Assembly: GCA_041402045.1 (NCBI GenBank)
Contig: JAWKSZ010000003.1
Location: forward strand, 124,001 to 188,000
DNA: 64,000 nt
Origin: JAGQRJ01 sp041402045
GTDB lineage: Bacteria > Planctomycetota > J058
Direction of reading: 5' to 3'
The notes under the pieces are model-generated. The model was not told where the DNA came from, did no database searches, and saw only the letters and a list, made by a program, of their open reading frames with translations. A program made the position numbers and the translations under genes. The number at the start of each line of letters is the position of its first letter. Within the stretch, counting starts at the first letter, position 1. Positions 49,635 to 56,638 of the stretch are shown in pieces.

Positions 49635-49713
49635 TGCACCGGCGCGATCGGTCCGCGGGCCCCACGGGGCGGTCGGGGTAACACCCGCCAGCTTTGCTCG
49701 TTAGGATGCCCGT

Positions 49714-51474
49714 GTGACCGAACCGGAGACCACCGTCTCACCGCGGACCCCGTCGGGGAGCCTGGGCGTGCTGCGCCCCGGCAAGTCTTCGCCATCCCCG
49801 GCGACCTTCGGCCAGATCGTGCTCGAGTTGGGCCTGCTCACCGGGGAGCAGCTCGACGAGGCGTTGATCCTCCAGCGCGAGCGCAGCCGCGCCGGCGACT
49901 TCGCGCGGCTCGGCGCGGTCCTCGTCGACGGCGGGTTCCTGACCCCGGACCAGGTCCTGCGCGTGCTCTCCGCGCAGCGCCTGGTGATCCTGGCGTGCTC
50001 GGGCTGCAAGGCGCAGTTCAACGTGCAGGGCTACGTCGAGGACGCGCGCTACGAGTGTCCGTCTTGCCACGCCGTCGGCAGCCTGCGCCCGGCCGATCCC
50101 TCCGCGAGCCTCGCGGTGCAGGACCAGCTCCAGGCGTCGCCAGCGACCGGTCACACCGTGCGCCTCAAGCGCCGGGTGCACACCGACACCGGCAAGCTCT
50201 ACGCGCTCAGGACCCTGGGCAACTACGAGATCCTGGGTGAGATCGCGCGCGGGGGGATGGGGATCATCTACAAGGCCCGGCAGCTCGACCTCGATCGGAT
50301 CGTGGCCCTCAAGACCCTGCGCCAGGAGGAGCTGCGCAACAACCCCGACGCCGCGCGCATGTTCCGCGACGAGGCGCGCGCGGTGGCGCGCCTGCGGCAC
50401 CCGAACATCGTGGCCGTGCACGAGGTCGGGGCCCACGACGGGATCGAGTACTTCACCATGGACTTCGTCGAGGGCCTGTCCCTCGACCGGCTGATCCTCA
50501 GGCGGCGCCTGGCCCCGCGGGAGGCGGTGGAGATCGTGATCCCCATCGCCGAAGCGCTGCGCTACGCGCACCGCGCCGGGGTGGTGCACCGCGACCTCAA
50601 GCCCGCCAACATCATCGTCGACAACGAGGGCGTGCCGTTCCTCGTCGACTGGGGGATCGCGAGTCGGATCGACCACAAGAACCGCCCGACGGAGGACGAG
50701 GAAGAAGACCTGCTGGGGAGCATCCCCTACATGGCCCCCGAGTACGTCGAGGGCACCGCCTACGACGAGCAGTGCGACCTCTACTCGCTGGGGGTCGTGC
50801 TCTACGAGGCGATCGCCGGGGCCAACTGCTTGCCCTACTACGACGACGACACCCGGCGCTTCCTCGAGCGGATCATGTGCGACCCGCCGGTGCCGATCGA
50901 GACCCAGGTCAAGGACCTGGACCCCGACCTGGCCGAGATCATCGGGCAGTCGATCGCGCCTCGCGCCCAGCGCACCCCGGGCATGCACGCCTTCGCGGCG
51001 TCGCTGCGGCGGTGGTTGGTCGCCTCGGAGGAGGCCGGCGGCGCCGACAGCGGCGCGACCACCCGCCCTCTGGCCCGCCGCCCCGAGCGCGCCGCGGGCA
51101 ACGGCGGGGTGCCCAACGCGCTCTGGATCTCGGTGACCCTGCTCCTGCTCTCGGCGCTGGTGGGGACCGGGTGGCACCTGTCCGACCTCCGCGCGCAGCT
51201 CTCGCGGGTGGAGCGCGAGCGTCAGCAGGCGCGCCACGAGGCGGCACGTGCGGTCCTGGCCGCCCACTACCAGACCGCGAAGGTCCTGGCGGAGCAGGAA
51301 CGCCCCCGCCAGGCGATCCAAGTGCTGACCGCGGCGCTGCCGGACTCGACGGAGGCCAGCGGGACCCCCGAGCTCGCGCGGGTCCTGCGGCTGCGCGGGA
51401 CCCTCCGCAAGGAGCTCGGGCAGGCGGGGGCGGACGAGGACTTGATCCAGGCCCGGCGGATCGACGGGCGCTGA
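49714..51474 (+). CDS. Ser/Thr protein kinase with MshEN-like domain and zinc ribbon (DWG variant)
   Basis: The product is 586 aa. Residues ~30-92 form an MshEN/T2SSE-N-like helical domain (FGQIVLELGLLTGEQLDEAL, LVDGGFLTPDQVLRVLS). A zinc ribbon follows (Cys95, Cys98, Cys115, Cys118). The kinase domain is at ~172-435: GEIARGGMGIIY, Lys200, HRDLKPAN (Asp294), DWG at 312-314 in place of DFG, and IPYMAPE. One membrane helix lies at ~469-488 (ALWISVTLLLLSALVGTGWH), followed by a short coiled coil (QLSRVERERQQARHEA). MshEN domains can bind c-di-GMP, so the N-terminus may be regulatory. GTG start; 107 bp after typA. Confidence 0.9.
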   Translation: MTEPETTVSPRTPSGSLGVLRPGKSSPSPATFGQIVLELGLLTGEQLDEALILQRERSRAGDFARLGAVLVDGGFLTPDQVLRVLSAQRLVILACSGCKAQFNVQGYVEDARYECPSCHAVGSLRPADPSASLAVQDQLQASPATGHTVRLKRRVHTDTGKLYALRTLGNYEILGEIARGGMGIIYKARQLDLDRIVALKTLRQEELRNNPDAARMFRDEARAVARLRHPNIVAVHEVGAHDGIEYFTMDFVEGLSLDRLILRRRLAPREAVEIVIPIAEALRYAHRAGVVHRDLKPANIIVDNEGVPFLVDWGIASRIDHKNRPTEDEEEDLLGSIPYMAPEYVEGTAYDEQCDLYSLGVVLYEAIAGANCLPYYDDDTRRFLERIMCDPPVPIETQVKDLDPDLAEIIGQSIAPRAQRTPGMHAFAASLRRWLVASEEAGGADSGATTRPLARRPERAAGNGGVPNALWISVTLLLLSALVGTGWHLSDLRAQLSRVERERQQARHEAARAVLAAHYQTAKVLAEQERPRQAIQVLTAALPDSTEASGTPELARVLRLRGTLRKELGQAGADEDLIQARRIDGR

Positions 51475-51510
51475 GCCCCCCCGCGCGGAACCCGCGGCGC
51501 GTCGGGGCTC
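51473..51510 (+). terminator. Stem-loop overlapping the kinase stop codon
   Basis: GAGCCCC, which includes the end of the stop codon, pairs with GGGGCTC about 24 nt later. CGCG/CGCG pairing is possible inside. It is a likely transcript end or mRNA stabiliser. Confidence 0.4.
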
Positions 51511-51614
51511 CCGGGTGGCCCTCCGAGGCCGCGCCTGGGGGGTGGAGGGGTCACGTCGACGGTGTTAACGTAAGCGTGCGCGAGGTCTACTCGCGGCAAA
51601 AAGGGGAAGTTTGC

Positions 51615-52007
51615 ATGAAGGCGCAAGTGGTGGGGCTCGTGCTGTGCCTGCTGACGCTCGGCGGTTGCGGCACGATCACCCAGGGCCAAATGGTCAAGGG
51701 GCCTGCGATGTTCGGCGGGATCCGCATGGACATCGCGATCATGACCCATGACGACCTCGGGGTCGGCAGCAAGGTCATGGCGGGGTTGGATCTGTTCGGC
51801 TCGCTCGCAGCCGACGCGGTCCTGTTCTTCCCGATCGCGGTGATCAACGAGCTCTACGAGATCGTGTGCTACGACGGGATCGACGTGCACCCGCCGCCCT
51901 ACTGGGACAACCCCCGCGTCAAGCGCTCGCCCTACTCCCCGCCGCCGAACCCGCCGGTCGAGGAGCACCCGGGCAAGATCCCGTACCCCGTCAACCGGGG
52001 ACTGTAG
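51615..52007 (+). CDS. YceK/YidQ-like (DUF1375) lipoprotein
   Basis: The product is 131 aa. The ATG is preceded by an AGGGGAAG ribosome site. The signal peptide ends in LTLGGC, a lipobox, followed by GTITQGQMVKGPAMFGGIRM and LDLFGSLAADAVLFFPIAVI. The order GCGTI..., GG(I/V)R.D and a final hydrophobic D..L.P segment matches YceK/YidQ small lipoproteins of unknown role. The C-terminus is Pro-rich (SPYSPPPNPPVEEHPGKIPY). It is expected to be lipid-anchored in the envelope. Confidence 0.75.
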   Translation: MKAQVVGLVLCLLTLGGCGTITQGQMVKGPAMFGGIRMDIAIMTHDDLGVGSKVMAGLDLFGSLAADAVLFFPIAVINELYEIVCYDGIDVHPPPYWDNPRVKRSPYSPPPNPPVEEHPGKIPYPVNRGL

Positions 52008-52187
52008 GCGCAGACGACTCGCCCGCGGTCGGGCTGGAAGCAGGGAGCGCGCGTCGCGTGCTTCCTGCTTTCGTGTGTCCTGGCGGCGGGGGGACAAGAC
52101 GCCCCGCCCGCCGGGCTCCAGGCGACGCCCCAGCTCCCCGCGGAGCGGTGGTTCGCCCTGCGCCGCGGCAGGCGCTCCCTGGGGGCC

Positions 52188-53066
52188 TTGAGCCTGCGCG
52201 CGAAGCCCTTGCCCGCGGGCTACGAGCTCGTCTTGCGCGCCGAGCTGACCGAGGGCAAGGAGCGCCAGGTCCTCGAGGAGCGGGTCCGGGTCGACGCCGC
52301 GCTGGAGCTGCTCGAGCTGGAGCGCACGGGTGAGGTGTTCACCGAGGGCGAGCCCGCGGAGCGCTTCGAGGTGCGTCTGAAGGTCGCCGACGGCCAGGCC
52401 CAGGTCGAGCGCCGGGAGGGCGCAGGCGAGCCAACCACACAGTCCGTGCCCTGGACTCGGGGGACCCTGTGCGGCCTCACCGCGCGACTCCTGCTCCCGG
52501 CCCGACTCCCGCGCACGACCGAGCCCGCGTCGCTCGAGGCCCTGGACCTCGAGAGCCTCGAGCCCGAGGCCCTCGAGGCCCGCTGGAGCGAGCGCGCCGA
52601 GGGCGCCGCGCGGCTGAGCGTGGGGTCGCGCGAGATCGCCGACCCCTGGACCTACGACCTGAACGCCAGCGGGAGTCTGCAGGACGTGCGCACCGGCGAC
52701 GGGCTGCGCTGGACCTTGGAGCCCGACGAGGCCGCGGCCCGTCGCGACGTGACCTGGCCCGCGGACGACCCGCGGCACGTCGTGCTCGCGTTCCTGCACG
52801 GGGTCGAAGAAGGCCAGGCCGCGCAGGTCGAGGGCGCCGTGGACTGGGCGCGGCTGGCGGCTTCGCTGGGCGAGGAGGACCCCGACGCCCTGCGCGAGAA
52901 GGTGATCGCCGCCCTGGGCGATGCCCACGTCGAGGACCCCTTGAGCGAGGCGGAGCTCGAGCTGCGCGAGGCCGGCGAGGAGCGCCTGGTGACGACCGAG
53001 GGCCTCAGCTTCCGCCTGGCGCGCACCGAGGGCGGCTGGCGGATCGTGGGGATCGAAGGCGAGTGA
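52188..53066 (+). CDS. Hypothetical protein, probably secreted; true start unclear
   Basis: The shown start is a TTG at 52188 (MSLRAKPLPAG). The same frame is open upstream to the stop of the previous gene at 52005, and it encodes a signal-peptide-like stretch (ARVACFLLSCVLAAGGQDA) and then AERWFALRRGRRSLGALSLR. No ATG, GTG or TTG lies before that stretch, so a base error or an unusual start is likely. The protein is beta-rich and acidic (GYELVLRAELTEGKERQVLE, ERFEVRLKVADGQAQVERRE), ending in a domain with RLARTEGGWRIVGIEGE, a pattern typical of NTF2-like lipoprotein domains. Its stop overlaps the start of the next gene (GTGA). Confidence 0.6.
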   Translation: MSLRAKPLPAGYELVLRAELTEGKERQVLEERVRVDAALELLELERTGEVFTEGEPAERFEVRLKVADGQAQVERREGAGEPTTQSVPWTRGTLCGLTARLLLPARLPRTTEPASLEALDLESLEPEALEARWSERAEGAARLSVGSREIADPWTYDLNASGSLQDVRTGDGLRWTLEPDEAAARRDVTWPADDPRHVVLAFLHGVEEGQAAQVEGAVDWARLAASLGEEDPDALREKVIAALGDAHVEDPLSEAELELREAGEERLVTTEGLSFRLARTEGGWRIVGIEGE

Positions 53067-54052
53067 GCGAGACCCCTCCGGACGCCGCGCCCGAGCTCGA
53101 GGCGTTCCTGCAGGCCCAGTCCCTGGCCGAGCTCCGCGCGAGCTACACGGCCCTCGGGGTCGAGTTCCCCAGCGAGCGCGTCTACCTGCGCCGCGCGCAG
53201 AAGGACTTCTTCCGCCGCTGCCGCGAAGCCTGCAAGCAGCCCCCGCCGACGCCCGCCGAGCTGGAGCCCGTGACCGTCACGCGGGAGGGCCGGACCTACG
53301 GGATCTACGGCGTGATCCACGGCATGATCGGCGGCGCCTCGAAGGAGTACAAGCAGTTCGTCAACGCCCGCACCAAGAGCCTGCCCTTGATCGGCTTCGA
53401 GAACGGGCTGCGCATGTTCTATCCCTCGCAGCGCGCGTTCACGATCCCCGACTACGTGGCCATGGGCGTGAAGGGCTCGGTGGTCACCGGGCTCCAGGTC
53501 GGGCTCATGTTCCCGCTGCTGGTGTTCGAGAGCCTGCGCGAGGTGCTCAAGCTGGGCGGCGGCGCCGAGGAGGAGGAGGACTGGGACCCGGTGGACTACA
53601 CCCCGGCGTACCACGCCCTGGACCCCGAGCTCCGCCGCGGCGTCGAGCCGGACCCACCCCTGCCGTCGCGGCTGCAGATCGAGTACGAGCTCGGGCGCTG
53701 GGGGAGCTGGGGCGCGGCCTGGGAGAACCCCGCCGCGATCGTGCCCCGCTCGCTGTTCATGGCGGGCTACGCCCTGGGCTACGCCGAGCGCGAGGGGCTC
53801 GAGACCCTGGACCTGGTGGTGGGCGACCTGCACACCATGGAGATCGCGCGCTTCCTGGAGGGGGCGCCGCCGAGCCACCGGCTGTTCGCCAAGGCCCTCG
53901 CCATGGGCGGGCGCTCGAGCGGGCGACGGCGGTTCGACCTGTGGTGGACCAAGGTCCGGCACCTGGGCCTGGCGGGGACCCTCGGCGCCGTGATCATGGT
54001 CTCGGGGCTGCTCCTGGTCTACAACGCGCTGCTGTATCTGGGGGTGCTGTAG
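53063..54052 (+). CDS. Membrane-anchored protein, possibly a divergent TraB/PrgY-like protein
   Basis: The product is 329 aa; the GTG start overlaps the preceding stop by 4 nt. Conserved-looking blocks are TREGRTYGIYGVIHGMIGGA, LIGFENGLRMFYP and LDLVVGDLHTMEIARFLEG, with a single C-terminal membrane helix (GAVIMVSGLLLVYNALLYLG). The VIHG...ENGL...VVGDLHTxxI layout is reminiscent of TraB-fold proteins (GtxH, vEL, vGxxH), but the match is weak and I offer it as inference only. An acidic segment (GGGAEEEEDWDPVDYTPAYH) lies mid-protein. It is co-translated with the preceding secreted protein. Confidence 0.6.
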   Translation: MSETPPDAAPELEAFLQAQSLAELRASYTALGVEFPSERVYLRRAQKDFFRRCREACKQPPPTPAELEPVTVTREGRTYGIYGVIHGMIGGASKEYKQFVNARTKSLPLIGFENGLRMFYPSQRAFTIPDYVAMGVKGSVVTGLQVGLMFPLLVFESLREVLKLGGGAEEEEDWDPVDYTPAYHALDPELRRGVEPDPPLPSRLQIEYELGRWGSWGAAWENPAAIVPRSLFMAGYALGYAEREGLETLDLVVGDLHTMEIARFLEGAPPSHRLFAKALAMGGRSSGRRRFDLWWTKVRHLGLAGTLGAVIMVSGLLLVYNALLYLGVL

Positions 54053-54079
54053 ACGGGTCGCGCAGCCCCGCCGCGCAGG

Positions 54080-54487
54080 TCAGTTCTCGTCCACGTCCCC
54101 GTAGATCTGCTCCTCGATGGAGTCCGCGTCGAAGCCGATGTTGCGCACGGCCTTGGCGACCTCGTTCCAGTTCGCGTCGTCGCAGAGCTGGTTCTGCAGG
54201 AGCACGACCTCGTCGTCGGCGATGGCCAGGCAGCCGTAGATGTGGCGCCAGTTGAAGCGCAGGAGCTCGACGGGGTCCGAGAGGTTGAAGTCCTCGACGG
54301 CGGCGATCACGCTCCAGATCGAGGCGACCCACGAGCCGCCCTGGTCGCGGCGGAAGTTGACGTAGACGTCCTGGTGCCGGTCGCCCGGGGTCTCGAGCTG
54401 CAGCTTGTAGCAGTCCTCTTCCTGCATGTAGAGCAGGGACCAGCTGTTGTCCTCGGCGAGCTTGTGAATCAGGACGTCGAAATCCAT
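54080..54487 (-). CDS. Small acidic protein, possibly YbjN-like
   Basis: The product is 135 aa, acidic and soluble. It reads as strand-helix: SWSLLYMQEEDCYKLQLETP, HQDVYVNFRRDQGGSWVASI, LLRFNWRHIYGCLAIADDEV, VVLLQNQLCDDANWNEVAKA. The layout (an Asn/Trp-containing helix, then a strand pair LAIADDEVVLL, then a final helix) resembles YbjN/secretion-chaperone folds; this is a weak inference. ATG start; it is divergent from the methyltransferase gene with 71 bp between. Confidence 0.6.
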   Translation of the reverse strand: MDFDVLIHKLAEDNSWSLLYMQEEDCYKLQLETPGDRHQDVYVNFRRDQGGSWVASIWSVIAAVEDFNLSDPVELLRFNWRHIYGCLAIADDEVVLLQNQLCDDANWNEVAKAVRNIGFDADSIEEQIYGDVDEN

Positions 54488-54558
54488 GGGTCTCCTCGTG
54501 AGCGGCGGAGCCGCGTGCGGGCGCTACTATAGCTCGGAACCCTGGCGCTGGAGGTGCC

Positions 54559-55179
54559 GTGAGCTCCACCCGCGACCCCCAGCCGCTGACCGCCGGACAC
54601 CGCGCGCCGGCTGGGGATCGGGCGGCGGTGGAGCGCATGGCGGGGGCCGGCGCCGCGGCCTACGGGGAGCTGCTCCCGGCCGGCGCGCGGGCGACCCTCG
54701 GCTGGTTGCGGCTGGGGCCGCAGGACGAGCTGCTCGACCTGGGGAGCGGCTCCGGGAACCTCGTGATCCAGGCCGCCCTCGAGTCCGAGGTCGGCCGCGC
54801 GCGCGGCGTCGAGCTCAGCCGCTTTCGCCACCGTTTGGCTCGCCGGCGCTGGGCGACCGCGCTGCGGGAGCTCCCCCGGGAGCGGGCTCACGCGCTCCGA
54901 CGCCGAGTGCGGCTCGAGTTCGGCGACCTGCGCCGCGCCGACGTGTCCCGGGCGACGGTGCTCTACGCGGGGTCGACCTGCTTCCCCGACGCGCTGCTGG
55001 ACGGCGTGGCGGAGCTGGCCCTCGCTGCCCCGGGGCTGCGCCTGCTGCTCAGCACCCGCGCCCTGGCACCGCGCTGGGCGGCGCGCCTGCCCGAGGTCGC
55101 CCGGCTGCGGGTGCCCACCACCTGGGACCCCAACGCCTGGCTCTACGCCTACTCGTCGAGGTCCGTCAGCCGCGCCTGA
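54559..55179 (+). CDS. SAM-dependent methyltransferase, DOT1-like fold
   Basis: The product is 206 aa with a GTG start. Motif I is LLDLGSGSGNLVIQAALESE, with acidic motif II in RGVELSRFRHRLARRRW. LYAGSTCFPDALLDGVAELA corresponds to the region around xNxxF in DOT1-fold enzymes, and RLLLSTRALAP follows. The DLGSGxGnxvxQ form of motif I is the pattern typical of DOT1-like proteins. In bacteria the substrates are mostly unknown. The end overlaps the convergent metallopeptidase gene by 31 bp. Confidence 0.75.
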   Translation: MSSTRDPQPLTAGHRAPAGDRAAVERMAGAGAAAYGELLPAGARATLGWLRLGPQDELLDLGSGSGNLVIQAALESEVGRARGVELSRFRHRLARRRWATALRELPRERAHALRRRVRLEFGDLRRADVSRATVLYAGSTCFPDALLDGVAELALAAPGLRLLLSTRALAPRWAARLPEVARLRVPTTWDPNAWLYAYSSRSVSRA

Positions 55180-55976
55180 AAGCGGTAGTAGTCGGAGTCG
55201 CCGCGCACGTCGAGGGACGCGATCGCCTTCCAGAAGCGCTCGAGCAGGTCGCGCTCACCGAGGAGGTAGACCCCGTAGTAGTTGCGCTCGGCGCCCGCGT
55301 AGAGCTGGAGGAACTTGGCCTTGCCGTAGGTCTCGATCAGCCAGCCCACGAAGGCCCCCGAGACGTCGTAGTCGCGCCGCGACATGCCCTCGCTGTGCAG
55401 CACCCGCGGCGCGAGGGAGCCCTTCAGGTTCAGGTCGCGGTAGACCCGGGCTCGGATCTTGAGGGGGACGCCCGCGGCGCCGCCCCAGAGACGCTCGGTG
55501 AGGTAGACCGCGAGGCCCTCGTCCACGGGGTGCCAGGAGCTGCCCGCGAGGTAGTGCACGAGCTCGTGGGTCGCGTGGCGTTCGGCGAGGTGGACCGCGC
55601 CGAGGGTGATCCCCTGGGCGTCGGCGTGGCAGCGCAGGTCGGTCTTGCGCACGACGACCGGGACCCGCGGGGAGGCGGGGCGCGGCCCGAACTCCCAGTC
55701 CGGCGGGCAGTGCGCGCGCGGGGTGCCGACGGGGCGAAAGTCGCCCGGCGCGAGGGCCGGGCCGAGCCAGCCTTCGATCCGCTCGCGGGCGCGGTCCAGC
55801 TCCTGGACGAGCGCGTCGCGGCCGGCGTCGTCGAGGGCGCCGGGCTCGACGTAGAGCGCGAAGCCGTAGGCCTCGTGCAGCTCCGAGTCGAGGGCTGCGT
55901 CGGGGGGCAGGTCCTGGAGCGGCGCGCTGCAGGCGGTCAGGCCGAGGACGAGGAGGGCGAGCGCCCGGCGGGGCAC
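55149..55976 (-). CDS. Putative gluzincin metallopeptidase lipoprotein
   Basis: The product is 275 aa. The signal peptide has a lipobox LGLTAC. The zinc site reads ATHELVHYLAGSSWHPVDEG, where HExxH is followed by DEGLAVYL, the pattern of peptidase_MA-like gluzincins (second His to DEG about 10-12 residues). Later segments are ISGAFVGWLI-like helices (DVSGAFVGWLIETYGKAKFL) and LYAGAERNYYGVYLLGERDL. It is probably anchored in the envelope and faces the periplasm or outside; substrate unknown. It starts 8 bp after the PhaR-like gene stop. Confidence 0.75.
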   Translation of the reverse strand: MPRRALALLVLGLTACSAPLQDLPPDAALDSELHEAYGFALYVEPGALDDAGRDALVQELDRARERIEGWLGPALAPGDFRPVGTPRAHCPPDWEFGPRPASPRVPVVVRKTDLRCHADAQGITLGAVHLAERHATHELVHYLAGSSWHPVDEGLAVYLTERLWGGAAGVPLKIRARVYRDLNLKGSLAPRVLHSEGMSRRDYDVSGAFVGWLIETYGKAKFLQLYAGAERNYYGVYLLGERDLLERFWKAIASLDVRGDSDYYRFQARLTDLDE

Positions 55977-55983
55977 GGAGCGC

Positions 55984-56562
55984 TCAGGCGTCCTGGGTGG
56001 CGCTCCGCGAGGCCCGCAGCGACTCGAGCTCGGCGTTGACCTCGGCCAGCTTGGCCCGCAGGCGCTCGAGCTCGCCAGCGGTGGGGATGTTCAGCTTGCT
56101 CAGGAGCTCTTGCACCCTCCGCTCGACCAGGTCGTCCAGGCGCTGCTTGAAGCTCGCGCTGCGGTGCTTGAGCTCCTCCTTCAGCTCGCGGGCCTCCTCC
56201 TGGGGCAGCTCGCCGGCCTCGACCATTTGCTCGAGGTCTTCGCTCAGCTTCTCCTCGGAGAGGAACGCGTTGTCGAAGTAGTGCAGCACGTTCTTGCGCA
56301 TGAACCCGACCACCGAGTCCGAGCTGCGCTGGACGAGGTTCATGAAGAAGGCCTTGGGGAGGCTGCCCTCCTTGCGCTTCTCCTGCTCGAGCAGGATCTG
56401 CGAGAGGGTGACCGTGGTCAGGTCCTCGCCGGTCTGGTTCTCGACGACCTTGATGTCCTGACCGTCGCGAACGAGCTGGGCGATCTGCTCCAGGGTGATG
56501 TAGCGCTTGTCTTCGGTGTCGTAGAGCTTGCGGTTCGAGTAGCGCTTGATCGTTCGCGGCAT
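55984..56562 (-). CDS. PhaR-like regulator (PHB/PHA accumulation regulator DNA-binding domain)
   Basis: The product is about 192 aa. The N-terminus IKRYSNRKLYDTEDKRYITL, followed by EQIAQLVRDGQDIKVVENQT and GEDLTTVTLSQILLEQE, is the signature of the PHB_acc_N DNA-binding domain. The C-terminal half is a long coiled coil (ELPQEEARELKEELKHRSAS, TAGELERLRAKLAEVNAELE) with similarity in style to phasins. PhaR proteins repress phasin and their own genes and are released by PHA granules. No phaC or phasin gene is in the window, so the target here is open. The ATG at 56562 is directly preceded by a perfect dyad that contains the ribosome site. Confidence 0.88.
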   Translation of the reverse strand: MPRTIKRYSNRKLYDTEDKRYITLEQIAQLVRDGQDIKVVENQTGEDLTTVTLSQILLEQEKRKEGSLPKAFFMNLVQRSSDSVVGFMRKNVLHYFDNAFLSEEKLSEDLEQMVEAGELPQEEARELKEELKHRSASFKQRLDDLVERRVQELLSKLNIPTAGELERLRAKLAEVNAELESLRASRSATQDA

Positions 56563-56581
56563 GGTAACTCCGGGAGTTACC
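56563..56581 (-). promoter_or_regulatory. Perfect dyad covering the ribosome site of the PhaR-like gene
   Basis: GGTAACTCC-C-GGAGTTACC on the minus strand has two 9-bp arms and a 1-bp centre, ending at the start codon. The GGAG Shine-Dalgarno lies in the second arm. It could be an operator for autoregulation or an RNA hairpin that hides the ribosome site. Confidence 0.6.
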
Positions 56582-56638
56582 GCATGATACGCAATCGCCC
56601 GGGCCAGAGCGAGCGGCGCGTTCGGGACTCCGCGGGGA

